Assembly (NCBI RefSeq): GCF_009604425.1
Contig: NZ_WEGI01000004.1
Location: 248,001-312,000, forward strand
Length of the DNA stretch: 64,000 nucleotides
Direction of reading: 5' to 3'
Source: Nocardia aurantia
GTDB lineage: Bacteria; Actinomycetota; Actinomycetes; Mycobacteriales; Mycobacteriaceae
Of this stretch, positions 18,801-27,401 are shown in pieces (within the stretch, counting starts at the first letter, position 1; every line of letters starts with the position of its first letter). The translations under genes and the position numbers were made by a program. The notes beneath the pieces were generated by a model. It did not search any database. It saw only the letters and a program-made list of their open reading frames with translations, and was not told where the DNA came from.

Positions 18801-20462
18801 TCAACGCTCGATCTTGCCTGTCTGTTGTTGTTGCTGCTGTTGCTGACTCGCCTGGGCGGTGTTCAATTCCCGGCCCAATTCTTGAGTGTTCGTTTCCGGC
18901 AGTTCCGAAACGACTTCGGCGCCGGCCAATTCGCGTTTCTCGTCGGAGGTGCGCGGCGCCAGCACCCAGGTGTCCTTGCTGCCGCCACCCTGACTCGAGT
19001 TGACCACCAGGGAATCCGCCGGCAGCGCCACCCGGGTGAGGCCGCCGGGCAGCACCCAGATGGAGTCGCCGTCGTTGACCGCGAACGGGCGCAGGTCCAC
19101 GTGCCGGGGACGCAGATCGTCGCCGATCCGGGTCGGCACGGTCGACAACTGCACCACCGGCTGGCCGATCCAGCCGCGCGGATTCGCGCGGATCTTGCGG
19201 CGGATCGCCTCCTGCTCCTTCGCGGTCGCGTCCGGCCCGATGACGATGCCGTAGCCGCCGGAGCCCTCCACCGGTTTGATCACCAGTTCCGCGGCCCGGT
19301 CGAGCACCTCGTCGCATTCCTCCGGCAGCCAGCAGCGCAGCGTGTCCACATTCGGCAGGATCGGCTTCTCGCCCAGGTAGTAGTCGATGATCGTCGGCAC
19401 ATAGGTGTAGGTGAGCTTGTCGTCGCCGACGCCGTTGCCGAAGGCGTTGGCGATCACCACGTTTCCGGCCCGCGCGGCGTTGAGGATGCCGGCGACGCCG
19501 AGCACCGAGTCGTGCCGGAACTGCATCGGATCCAGGTAGGGGTCGTCGATGCGGCGATAGACCACGTCGACCTGCACCTCACCGGCGGTGGTGCGCATGT
19601 AGACGACGTTGTCGCGGCAGAACAGGTCGCGGCCCTCGACCAGTTCGACGCCCATCTGGCGGGCCAGCAGCGAATGTTCGAAATAGGCCGAATTGTGCAC
19701 GCCGGGGGTGAGCACCACGACGGTCGGATCCGCCGCGTTCGGCGCGGCCGCGCAGCGCAGGGCCCGCAGCAGTTGACTGGAATAGTCGCCGACCGCGCGC
19801 ACCCGGTGCGAGAAGAACAGATCCGGGAAGACCCGCGCCATCGTGCTGCGATTCTCCATGACATAGGAGACGCCCGACGGCGACCGCAGATTGTCCTCCA
19901 GCACGCGGAATTCGCCGCGTTCGTCGCGGATGAGGTCGATTCCGGCGACATGGATGCGCACCCCGTTCGGCGGCACCACCCCGGTGGCCTCCCGGTGGAA
20001 GTGCTGACACGAGGTGACCAGGCGCTTGGGGATCACCCGGTCCCGCAGAATGGTCTGCTCGCCGTAGATGTCCGCGAGGAAGAGTTCCAGCGCGGTGACC
20101 CGCTGCCGGATGCCGCGCTCGAGTTTGGCCCATTCGGCGGCCGTGATGACCCGCGGCACCAGGTCCAGCGGGAAGGGCCGCTCCTGCCCGGACAGCGAGA
20201 AGGTGATGCCCTGATCGATGAAGGCCCGGTCCAGCGCCTCGTTGCGGCGCTGCAGGTCACCCTCCTCGATCGGGGCGAGCGCGTCGAACAGGCCCCGGTA
20301 GGCGGTGCGTACCCGGCCCTGGGCGTCGAACATCTCGTCGTAGGCGTGTTCGTAGCGTCCGGGCGAGTAACCAGCGAAAATGCCCTCGTCGGTGTGCCGC
20401 CGCGGCGCCGATGCCGCGGTGGTGGCGGGCGCGGTGGCGCGGGCTGCGGCGGTAGGGGACAT
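18801..20462 (-). CDS. circularly permuted type 2 ATP-grasp protein
   Basis: A 553-residue enzyme of the COOH-NH2 ligase type. Conserved segments include YDEMFDAQGRVRTAYR, PFPLDLVPR, RIHVAGIDLIRDERGEFRVLEDNLRSPSG, LTPGVHNSAYFEHSLLARQMG and VIKPVEGSGGYG (nucleotide loop). It should form an amide bond on an unknown peptide or amino acid, together with the two downstream genes. The C-terminus is odd: a run of eight Gln, encoded by mixed CAG/CAA codons, precedes TGKIER. The start ATG is close to the AT-rich promoter shared with rpsT. Confidence 0.92.
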   Translation of the reverse strand: MSPTAAARATAPATTAASAPRRHTDEGIFAGYSPGRYEHAYDEMFDAQGRVRTAYRGLFDALAPIEEGDLQRRNEALDRAFIDQGITFSLSGQERPFPLDLVPRVITAAEWAKLERGIRQRVTALELFLADIYGEQTILRDRVIPKRLVTSCQHFHREATGVVPPNGVRIHVAGIDLIRDERGEFRVLEDNLRSPSGVSYVMENRSTMARVFPDLFFSHRVRAVGDYSSQLLRALRCAAAPNAADPTVVVLTPGVHNSAYFEHSLLARQMGVELVEGRDLFCRDNVVYMRTTAGEVQVDVVYRRIDDPYLDPMQFRHDSVLGVAGILNAARAGNVVIANAFGNGVGDDKLTYTYVPTIIDYYLGEKPILPNVDTLRCWLPEECDEVLDRAAELVIKPVEGSGGYGIVIGPDATAKEQEAIRRKIRANPRGWIGQPVVQLSTVPTRIGDDLRPRHVDLRPFAVNDGDSIWVLPGGLTRVALPADSLVVNSSQGGGSKDTWVLAPRTSDEKRELAGAEVVSELPETNTQELGRELNTAQASQQQQQQQQTGKIER

Positions 20463-20541
20463 ATATCAATCGTCCAACATGTCGGGTTTCCGTGCTGTCG
20501 GACGCAGGTAAATTTTGCTTGATCAACATGTATCCGGCGAT

Positions 20542-20612
20542 GACGACAGCCGGTTCCACCGGGCGACGACAGCCGGTTCCACCCGGGCGACGACCGCCGG
20601 TTCCACCGGGGC
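20542..20612. repeat. three tandem copies of a 23-24 bp unit
   Basis: Three copies of GACGACAGCCGGTTCCACC followed by GGGC (variants with one extra C or G) lie back to back between the ATP-grasp and rpsT genes. The ~300-bp intergenic region otherwise holds an AT-rich stretch near the ATP-grasp start (20460-20540) and a non-repetitive part before rpsT, which must contain both promoters. Confidence 0.85.
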
Positions 20613-20764
20613 GATTTCAGTTCGCGGTGCGGTGGCTGGTACTGTCGATCGTCGGTGCAGCGCTATCCGCATGTCATGTGTTCGGTTCGGTGCGCGCCCA
20701 CAGACTTCGTGGTTGTACCAGAGACAGCTAGACCAACCGACGACAAGAATCAGAGGAAACAGGC

Positions 20765-21028
20765 GTGGCCAACATCAAGTCTCAGCTGAAGCGGATCCGC
20801 ACCAACGAGGCGGCGCGGCAGCGCAACCAGTCGGTGAAGTCCGCCCTGCGCACTTCCATCCGCAAGTTCCGCGAGGCCGCGGCCGCCGGTGAGAAGGACA
20901 AGGCGCAGGAGCTGCTGGTGTCGGCCAGCCGCAGCCTCGACAAGGCCGCGTCCAAGGGCGTCATCCACTCCAACCAGGCCGCCAACAAGAAGTCGGCCAT
21001 GTCCCTGGCTTACAACAAGCTGGGCTGA
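20765..21028 (+). CDS. rpsT: 30S ribosomal protein S20
   Basis: S20 binds the 5' and 3' domains of 16S rRNA. The 87-residue Lys/Arg/Ala-rich helical protein starts [20 protein letters not shown] and ends [12 protein letters not shown], typical of the family. The start is GTG, with AGAGGAAACA upstream. It is monocistronic, with a strong terminator just downstream, and divergent from the ATP-grasp operon, as in mycobacteria (Rv2412). Confidence 0.97.
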   Translation: MANIKSQLKRIRTNEAARQRNQSVKSALRTSIRKFREAAAAGEKDKAQELLVSASRSLDKAASKGVIHSNQAANKKSAMSLAYNKLG

Positions 21029-21054
21029 TCGCCGCGTAACAATCGTTTCGCATC

Positions 21055-21103
21055 GCCGCCGTGGCAGAGGGCTCGTGAAGTCGGGCGACCACGGCGGCTT
21101 TTG
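21055..21103 (+). terminator. Rho-independent terminator of rpsT
   Basis: A perfect 10-bp stem (GCCGCCGTGG / CCACGGCGGC) with a 24-nt loop is followed directly by TTTT. It lies 27 bp after the rpsT stop. Confidence 0.85.
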
Positions 21104-21130
21104 TCGTACGCGCAGGACTACGGTGGGGGA

Positions 21131-22207
21131 ATGAGCGGGGTTATCGGCTTCCGGGGTGCCGCCGCCGCGCTGGCGATCGCCGCGGGAGTGTTGTCGGCCG
21201 GATGCGGCGGTGTGGCGCAGCACACGGCGACGGTCGTCTCGGGGGTGCGAGGATCGACGGCCACGTCCGATACCGCGGGAATGCCGAAAGCAGGCCCGGA
21301 ATCGAGCGAGGCCTATCGCAGTCTCGATGCCGCACACCATCCCGACTGGCTCGGCGCCCTGCCCGACGGGCTCGGGCTGGGCCGCCTGTCGGTGCCCGGC
21401 ACCCACGACACCATGGCGTTCCACGGTGACAAGGCCGGGCCCGCGGTGGTGACGCAGCAGCGTGTCACGGCCGGATGTGGATTCGACGACAAGACCTGCG
21501 TCTCGCGCCGAAGCCTGCGTGCCCAGCTGGACGCCGGTATCCGCGCGCTCGACATCCGGGTTCGCCGCGACGAGAACGACGGCCTCGCGCTACAGCACGG
21601 CTCCTTCTATCAGGACGCTCATCTCGATGATGTGCTCGCCGTCGCCGATCAGTTCCTCGCCGACCATCCCCGCGAAACCGTCCTGATGCGGGTGAAGGCC
21701 GAATGCGACAACACCGGTAAACCCTTCACCTGCGACGATGCCGGGCGGGTGCCGCCGGATCCGGCGCTGATCGATCGGTATCTGACCGCGGATCCACACG
21801 TCTGGCAGCCCTCGGTGACCGGGCGGGCGGCGCTCCCGGCGCTGGGCGAGGTGCGCGGCCGGATCGTGCTCACCCAATTCGACAACATCGCGAACGGTGA
21901 CCAGCGCGGCCTGCCACTCGACATCCAGGACGATTGGCACGATCCGTCGGTGGACGCCAAATGGGCCGCGATCTCCGCCCAGCTGGACAAGGCCGCGACC
22001 GGCGATTCGCACACCCTGTACCTGAACTTCCTCTCCGCCAGCGGCGTACCCGATCCGGCCCGCGTGCCGGAGCGCTACGCCCACGACGAGAATCCGCGCA
22101 CCCTGGACCGATTGCGGGCCGAGCCGGGCAGGACCGCCGGGCTGCTGATGGCGGATTTTCCGGGCAGCGCGCTGATCGACGAGATCATCGGCCACAACCC
22201 GCGCTGA
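21131..22207 (+). CDS. secreted lipoprotein with PI-PLC X-like domain
   Basis: A 358-residue protein with a lipoprotein signal peptide (lipobox LSAGC, Cys ~25). The catalytic domain is of the phosphatidylinositol-specific phospholipase C X type: first His in VPGTHDTMAFHG, then GIRALDIRVRR, second His in LQHGSFYQDAHLDDV, and VLMRVKAEC. Bacterial members cleave phosphoinositides or related glycerophosphodiesters without Ca2+. It sits outside on the cytoplasmic membrane; PI and PI-mannosides of the envelope are possible substrates (inference). It is inserted between rpsT and holA, which are neighbours in mycobacteria. ATG at 21131 used. Confidence 0.85.
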   Translation: MSGVIGFRGAAAALAIAAGVLSAGCGGVAQHTATVVSGVRGSTATSDTAGMPKAGPESSEAYRSLDAAHHPDWLGALPDGLGLGRLSVPGTHDTMAFHGDKAGPAVVTQQRVTAGCGFDDKTCVSRRSLRAQLDAGIRALDIRVRRDENDGLALQHGSFYQDAHLDDVLAVADQFLADHPRETVLMRVKAECDNTGKPFTCDDAGRVPPDPALIDRYLTADPHVWQPSVTGRAALPALGEVRGRIVLTQFDNIANGDQRGLPLDIQDDWHDPSVDAKWAAISAQLDKAATGDSHTLYLNFLSASGVPDPARVPERYAHDENPRTLDRLRAEPGRTAGLLMADFPGSALIDEIIGHNPR

Positions 22208-22335
22208 ATCCGCCTGCGCATCGACCTCGCTGAACCGGGCCGCCCGGGCCGGGGACGCGTACGGCATCGTCGCCCGAATGCTCCGGCCGCGTACGGCACT
22301 GATGCCGCGGTGGTCGCGGATCGGCCGTCCGGGGC

Positions 22336-23307
22336 TCAGCCGGCGCCGTGCAGGTCCAGGATGCGGGTGAGCGCGTGTTCCAGGGCGTAGTCGGAATCGG
22401 CGGCGCCGCCCTTGACGTCGCCGTTGAGCGTCGCGACGACCTGCAGGGCGGAGCCGATGGTGGCGGCGGTCCAGCCGCGGGCCTGCCCCTGGGCCTTCTT
22501 CACCTTCCACGGCGGCATGCCCAGCTGCGACGCGAGCTGGAACGGGTCGCCGCGACCGGCCGAACCGACCCGCGCGATGGTGTGCACCGAATCGGCCAGG
22601 GCGTCGGCGAGCAGCACCGCGGGCACGCCGCGGTCGATCGCCCAGCGCAGCGCCTCCATGGCGGCGGGCCGATCGCCCGCGACGGCGTATTCGGCGACAT
22701 CGAATCCGGATACCTCGGCCTTGCCGGAGTAGTAGCGGCGCACCGCCGCCGCGTCGACCTTGCCGCCGGTGTCGGCGACCAGCTGGGAGCAGGCGGCGGC
22801 CAGCTCCCGCAGGTCGGAACCCACCGCCTCCAGCACGGCCTGCACCACGTCGCTCGCGGCGCGTACCCCGGCCGCACGGAACTCGTTGCGCACGAACTCG
22901 ATTCGTTCACCGGCCTTGGTCAGCTTGGCGCAGGGGTGGACCTCCGCGCCGCGCTTCTGCAGATCGGCCGCGAGGGCCTTGGCCCGGCCGCCACCGGAAT
23001 GCAGGACCACCAGGACCACGCCCTCCGGTGGATCGGTGACCGCCGCGGTGATGACGGAGACCGCGTCCTTGCCCGCCTCCGCAGCGGACTCCAGCACGAT
23101 GACCCGGTCCTCGGCGAACAGCGACGGGCTCAGCAACTCGGCCAGCTCGGGGGTGCTCGCGTCGCCGGCGCGCAGCCGGTCGACGGGGAGCGCCCCCGGA
23201 TCGGGGGAGACCGCCCGCGCCTGCGCGACGATCGCCGCGATCGCGCGTTCGATCAGCAGCTCTTCCTCGCCGAGGACGAGATGGACGGAAGCCGGGCGTT
23301 CGGTCAC
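22336..23307 (-). CDS. holA: DNA polymerase III delta subunit
   Basis: The clamp-loader delta subunit opens the sliding clamp. The 323-residue protein starts [22 protein letters not shown] and has the family's [40 protein letters not shown] and [15 protein letters not shown] segments. It corresponds to Rv2413c, which follows comEC directly in mycobacteria; here it is 13 kb away and on the opposite strand. The 128 bp between it and the PI-PLC gene hold no gene. Confidence 0.95.
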   Translation of the reverse strand: MTERPASVHLVLGEEELLIERAIAAIVAQARAVSPDPGALPVDRLRAGDASTPELAELLSPSLFAEDRVIVLESAAEAGKDAVSVITAAVTDPPEGVVLVVLHSGGGRAKALAADLQKRGAEVHPCAKLTKAGERIEFVRNEFRAAGVRAASDVVQAVLEAVGSDLRELAAACSQLVADTGGKVDAAAVRRYYSGKAEVSGFDVAEYAVAGDRPAAMEALRWAIDRGVPAVLLADALADSVHTIARVGSAGRGDPFQLASQLGMPPWKVKKAQGQARGWTAATIGSALQVVATLNGDVKGGAADSDYALEHALTRILDLHGAG

Positions 23308-23461
23308 GGCGACGATCCTACGGCCGGACCCCGACAGGCTCGGCCGCCCGTCCTGTTGTGGTAGGCATCACACTCGCGTAGCGTCGATGTCCGGGCTCGA
23401 GCGATCATGAACGTGGTTCCTGAACTCCCTGACAGCAGGTCTGACCGAGGAGGGTGACGAT

Positions 23462-24256
23462 ATGTCTCCGACCGCGCAGGAAGTGGTGGAGGAGGACGTC
23501 GAGCGGCGGGCGGTGCCGTTACGGCGCAAACTGCTGGCCGAGGGTATCGGCACGTTCGTGCTGGTGTTCGGCGGCGTCGGCGCCTGGGTGCTGGAGGGAT
23601 CGCACCGGATCGGCTCACTCGGCGTGGCGGTCGCCTTCGGATTCACGCTGCTGTTCCTGATGTACACGATCGGGCCCATCTCCGGCTGCCACGTGAACCC
23701 GGCGGTCACCCTCGGGCATCTGCTGCTCGGCCGGATCGGCCGCTCCGACGCGGGCTTCTACGTGCTGGCCCAGCTGATCGGCGGTTTCCTGTCCGGCGCC
23801 GTGATCTACGCCGTCGCCAACAACCTGCCCAGTTACGACCGTTCCCGGGACGGGCTCGGCGCCAACGGCTGGGGTGGGCACAGTCCCGCGAAATCGGTGG
23901 TCGACGGTCCGCTGGGCAATGTCACCACCAACGGCTACGGCCTGGCCGCCACCATCATCGTCGAGATCATCCTGACCGCGCTGCTGGTGTTCGTGATCCT
24001 GGCCTCCACCGACCAGCTCTCCGATGTGCCCCTCGCGGGCCTGTCGATCGGCACCGCCTACGCGGTGGTCACCCTCGTCGCGCTCCCCGTCGACGGCGCC
24101 TCGGTGAACCCGGTCCGCAGCCTCGCCGTCGCCCCCTACCAGGGCGGCGCGATGGGCCAGGTCTGGGCATTCATCCTGTTCCCGGTGCTCGGCGGGCTGC
24201 TCGGAGCCCTCGTCTACAGCCTCCTGTTCGGCCGCGCCCGCAACATGGCGACCTGA
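23462..24256 (+). CDS. aquaporin-type MIP channel with NPV second motif
   Basis: A 264-residue channel with six helices. The first pore motif is canonical (GCHVNPAVTLG); the second is GASVNPVRSLA, that is NPV in place of NPA, with the selectivity-filter Arg kept. The overall form is AqpZ-like with an N-terminal acidic extension of ~25 residues. It should conduct water or small neutral solutes; the Ala-to-Val change at the pore centre could alter selectivity (inference). A strong Shine-Dalgarno (GAGGAGGGTGACGAT) precedes the ATG. Confidence 0.92.
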   Translation: MSPTAQEVVEEDVERRAVPLRRKLLAEGIGTFVLVFGGVGAWVLEGSHRIGSLGVAVAFGFTLLFLMYTIGPISGCHVNPAVTLGHLLLGRIGRSDAGFYVLAQLIGGFLSGAVIYAVANNLPSYDRSRDGLGANGWGGHSPAKSVVDGPLGNVTTNGYGLAATIIVEIILTALLVFVILASTDQLSDVPLAGLSIGTAYAVVTLVALPVDGASVNPVRSLAVAPYQGGAMGQVWAFILFPVLGGLLGALVYSLLFGRARNMAT

Positions 24257-24338
24257 TCGGTTGACCAATTGTGTTCTGCGGCAATGATTTCCGTCGGGAG
24301 GGGATTGGCTGTAGCATTCGCGGCCAGGGAGGTAGGCG

Positions 24339-24932
24339 ATGGTGATCGTGCACAAGGACCACGATGTGACCGTGTCCGAATTCGAGAGAATCGCCCACGC
24401 CGTCGAACGCGAGTCGGACAGTGTTCGACTCGAATACATCGACGGACGAATGGGGGTCAAAGGGATGCCCGATGGGGATCACGGGGGGATTCTGAATTGG
24501 CTTCTGACGATGCTGTGGCCCCTGGGGCCCGCGCTGTTCCTGCATGTGGTCGGCCAAGGCTTGCGAGTGGACTCGTATCGCAAAGGGCGCGCACGCCCGG
24601 ACGCAGTGGTGGCACCGCCGAAAGCCTTCGTCGGATGCGGCGAGTGGGCACCGGCCGACCAGGTGTCGATGGCTGTCGAGGTCACGTCCTACGACTCCGA
24701 CACCAATCAACGTGACCGGATCGAGAAGCCCGCTGCCTACGCGCGTACTCCGATCCCGATTTACCTGCTCATAGACCGACAGAAGTCCGAGATGGTCGTT
24801 TACAGTGCGCCAGATCCGGACGCAGGGTTGTACCGCGAGATACATAGGTACGCCTTTGGAGAGAAGGTTCCGCTTCCCCGGCCGCTGAACTTCGAATTGG
24901 ACACGGCTGCGATGCTCGACTGGCTCGGCTGA
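24339..24932 (+). CDS. Uma2 family PD-(D/E)XK nuclease-like protein
   Basis: A 197-residue member of the Uma2/DUF820 family, which has a restriction-endonuclease fold. Likely active-site residues are the Asp in ARPDAVV and the Glu in MAVEVTSYDSDTNQRDR; the helix ..RIEKPAAYARTPIPIYLLID is typical. Its cellular role is unknown in the whole family. Codon use is less G/C-biased than the neighbours (TTG, ATA, AAT are frequent), suggesting recent acquisition. Start ATG follows GGGAGGTAGGCG. It converges on the next gene. Confidence 0.85.
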   Translation: MVIVHKDHDVTVSEFERIAHAVERESDSVRLEYIDGRMGVKGMPDGDHGGILNWLLTMLWPLGPALFLHVVGQGLRVDSYRKGRARPDAVVAPPKAFVGCGEWAPADQVSMAVEVTSYDSDTNQRDRIEKPAAYARTPIPIYLLIDRQKSEMVVYSAPDPDAGLYREIHRYAFGEKVPLPRPLNFELDTAAMLDWLG

Positions 24933-24951
24933 CGATGCGTCGCCGCGGCGC

Positions 24952-25806
24952 TCAGAACCACTGATATTCGGCGCAGAGACGGTAGGCGACGAGGTCGAAG
25001 GTAGGGCGGGGGAGGATTGCGCCCTCACGGCGGATGCCCGCTTCGGGAATGTCGACCACGACGTCCAGGCGGGTCCAGGTGAAATTGCTGCGGCTCCAGG
25101 GCCCGGCGCCGATCGCGATCCAGGCCGGATCCAGTTCGTAGACCGGGTCGTGGGACAGCGGCAGGCCGAGCAGGGTGGTTCCGGAGCGGCCGACCAGCAG
25201 CACCGGGCGATCGCGGCCACCGGCAGGGTCGGATGCGTTCGGGATCCAGGTCCAGACGATCTCGCCGGCGTCGGCCGCGCCGTCCAGGTGAGGGCAGTAG
25301 ACGATTCGGCGGGCGCGTTCGCGGCTCGGGACCGGGGTCGACGCGGCCGGACGGATATCGAAGGTGCCGCGGGTGCGGGCCGCTCGGTTCGGGGTGACCG
25401 TTGTCTCGCGGCGTCGAGCCATCGAACCGCCGTGTTCTTCGACGGGGCGGTCCGGGATTCCGGCCGAGCGACTTCGAGCGCCGGGCGGGTGGCCGGGCGG
25501 ATCGGTCGGGCGGCCTGCTGCTGGAGCGTGACTACCGCCCACAGGTGACCGGCTGGGCGTTTCGGGCGCGCGGTTCCGGTCCCGGGTTGCGGGTGATCCG
25601 TGGGTCCGACCGATCGGCGTAGGGCGTTCGGGTGTCGCCGACATGGATCGCCTCCGGCCCGGAGGTGTGGGGCGGGCCCACTCCCAGATCGGGGTGCGGG
25701 CCATGCGGCGTACCAGGCGTGGCGCCTGGCGGACGACCATACGAGACCCATGGTCGATCGCCAGGGTTCCCAGTTGTTTTCCGAGAGCGCTCCATGTCCC
25801 GGGCAT
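24952..25806 (-). CDS. PemK/MazF-like domain protein with disordered N-terminal region
   Basis: The C-terminal ~120 residues (RIVYCPHLDGAADAGEIVWTWIPNASDP..DRPVLLVGR..TTLLGLPLSHDP) match the actinobacterial PemK/MazF-like growth-inhibitor annotation, a fold that includes endoribonucleases. The N-terminal ~160 residues are a short helix (MPGTWSALGKQLGTLAIDHG) and then an Arg/Pro-rich disordered stretch. No antitoxin gene adjoins it, so a toxin role is doubtful. The ATG at 25806 is chosen because it gives the conserved-looking N-terminus; the frame stays open further upstream to 26382 across the next gene. Confidence 0.7.
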   Translation of the reverse strand: MPGTWSALGKQLGTLAIDHGSRMVVRQAPRLVRRMARTPIWEWARPTPPGRRRSMSATPERPTPIGRTHGSPATRDRNRAPETPSRSPVGGSHAPAAGRPTDPPGHPPGARSRSAGIPDRPVEEHGGSMARRRETTVTPNRAARTRGTFDIRPAASTPVPSRERARRIVYCPHLDGAADAGEIVWTWIPNASDPAGGRDRPVLLVGRSGTTLLGLPLSHDPVYELDPAWIAIGAGPWSRSNFTWTRLDVVVDIPEAGIRREGAILPRPTFDLVAYRLCAEYQWF

Positions 25807-25895
25807 GGATCGGACTATAACGGCGTTCCGTACTTCCGCCGCCGCAACCCCGAATCGGCGCGCGGGGAGCGCCTTTCGCCGAGGCCGAATCCGAA

Positions 25896-26606
25896 TCAGC
25901 GCGCCGAGTCGAGGCGGCGGTGGATGTCGTCCAGGGATTCCCGGACCACCAGGCGCATCGCGGCCTCCGCAGCCTCCGGATCTCCGGCGGCGACCGCGAC
26001 GGCGACCGCGTCGTGCCGTGTGGCGTCGGCCGGATCGGGTACCGCGGGCAGTAGTTGCAGCGCCGCCCGGCCGCGCAGGAGTTCGCCGGTGACCGGGCCC
26101 AGCTGGGCGAACAGTGGATTGCCGGACATCTCGAGGAGCAGGCCGTGGAATCGGACGTCGGAGTCGACGAAGGCCGCGTGGTCGCCGGTCATCGCGGCGG
26201 CCCGCATGCGCGCCGACTCGGCCAGCAGGGCGGCGCGGGAATCGGCATCGGTGCGGCGGGCCGCGGCGGCGGCCGCGGCCGGTTCGACCGCGCCGCGCAG
26301 TTCGGTCAGTTCGTCGAGCAGGGCCGTCCGGGCCGGACCGGCGAGGCGCCAGCGGATCACGTCCGGATCGAACAGATGCCATTCGACGACCGGCCGGACC
26401 GTCAGGCCGATGCGCGGGCTGCTGCGCAACAGGCGCTTGGCCTGAAGTACCTGGATCGCCTCGCGAATCACCGTGCGGGACACCGCGAATCGCTCGGCGA
26501 GTTGGTCGGTGAGCAGGACGTCACCCGGGCGGAAGACCTCCGCGGCGATCTCGCCGCCGAGGGTGTCGGCGACCCCGCCCGCCCGGCCCTTGCCCAACTC
26601 CGCCAT
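25896..26606 (-). CDS. GntR family regulator (FadR/FCD type), probable gluconate repressor
   Basis: The N-terminal winged helix-turn-helix (VFRPGDVLLTDQLAERFAVSRTVIREAIQVLQ..RLL) is followed by an all-helical FCD ligand domain. The metal-binding residues are suggested by DSDVRFHGLLLEMSGN. The ATG at 26606 gives 236 residues; an upstream ATG at 26675 adds a Gly/Arg/Asp-rich leader and is less likely. It is divergent from gntK-gntP and so probably represses gluconate uptake and phosphorylation, relieved by gluconate or a phosphorylated derivative. Confidence 0.88.
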   Translation of the reverse strand: MAELGKGRAGGVADTLGGEIAAEVFRPGDVLLTDQLAERFAVSRTVIREAIQVLQAKRLLRSSPRIGLTVRPVVEWHLFDPDVIRWRLAGPARTALLDELTELRGAVEPAAAAAAARRTDADSRAALLAESARMRAAAMTGDHAAFVDSDVRFHGLLLEMSGNPLFAQLGPVTGELLRGRAALQLLPAVPDPADATRHDAVAVAVAAGDPEAAEAAMRLVVRESLDDIHRRLDSAR

Positions 26607-26684
26607 ACCCACTCCGTCTCGTCGGTCTACCGAGCCATCATCGCCGCCGGGCCCGCGTCGGCCGAACCGGGCCATGCGGCAATG

Positions 26685-26740
26685 ATATGACTAAATGTCC
26701 GATTTCTATTTATTAATCATACTTATTCGGTTACAGTGAG
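26685..26740. promoter_or_regulatory. gluconate operon promoter/operator region
   Basis: This AT-rich stretch in an otherwise GC-rich region contains an imperfect dyad (ATGATATGACTAAAT ... ATTTATTAATCAT, 26687-26720) and, just after it, TACAGT at 26732-26737, a plausible -10 box about 50 bp before the gntK start. The dyad covers the expected -35 position, as a repressor site would. Confidence 0.5.
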
Positions 26741-26784
26741 TCGCGCCCCGAAGCCCGAGGGGCGTTCCCGGTCGAAGGAGACCC

Positions 26785-27363
26785 ATGTCAGGCCAGTCGC
26801 CGCCCCCGCCGATTCTGCTGGTCATGGGGGTTTCGGGGAGTGGTAAGACCACGATCGGCTCGCTGCTCGCGGGCCGACTCGGCTGGGAGTACGCCGAGGC
26901 CGACGGTTTCCATCCGCCCGCCAACGTCGAGAAGATGGCCGCCGGACATCCCCTCACCGACGAGGACCGCTGGCCCTGGCTGGCCGCGATCGGGGCGTGG
27001 ATCGATCGGACCAGCGCCTCGGGCCGGGCCGGTGTGGTCACCTGCTCGGCGCTGAAGCGGTCCTATCGGGATCTGTTGCGCGACAACCGCCCTCAGGTCC
27101 GGTTGATCTATCTGGACGCCGATCCCGAGACCGTCGCGCGGCGGCTCACCGCGCGGCACGGGCACTTCTTCCCGCCGGATCTCCTCGCGAGTCAGTTCGC
27201 CGACCTGGAGGCGCCGACGGACGACGAACATCCGGTGCGGATCCCGATCGACGAGGAGCCCACGATCATCGTCGACGAGCTGATCGCCGCGGAGCACCTC
27301 GAACGCGTCGCGGCGGCACACGAACGCGACGAGCGGTCGGCCCCGAATCCTCCGCAGGCGTGA
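26785..27363 (+). CDS. gntK: gluconokinase
   Basis: GntK phosphorylates gluconate to 6-phosphogluconate for the pentose phosphate pathway. The 192-residue protein has the P-loop GVSGSGKTT, the substrate region ADGFHPPANVEKMAAGHPLTDEDRWPWL, CSALKRSYRDLLR and LTARHGHFFPPDLLASQ, all typical. GGAGACCC precedes the ATG. The tail after ~170 is extra. It is followed by the gluconate permease and divergent from the GntR regulator. Confidence 0.95.
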   Translation: MSGQSPPPPILLVMGVSGSGKTTIGSLLAGRLGWEYAEADGFHPPANVEKMAAGHPLTDEDRWPWLAAIGAWIDRTSASGRAGVVTCSALKRSYRDLLRDNRPQVRLIYLDADPETVARRLTARHGHFFPPDLLASQFADLEAPTDDEHPVRIPIDEEPTIIVDELIAAEHLERVAAAHERDERSAPNPPQA

Positions 27364-27401
27364 ACCCTGCCTACAACGGCACCATCGAAAAAGGAAATCC
27401 C

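Noticed and set aside
24952..25806. Complete toxin-antitoxin pair with the Uma2 gene
   Set aside because: The genes converge rather than form an operon, and Uma2 is not a known antitoxin for PemK.
25600..26445. 281-codon plus-strand frame opposite the PemK-like and GntR genes
   Set aside because: Arg/Ser/Pro-rich shadow without motifs; the minus strand has recognisable families.
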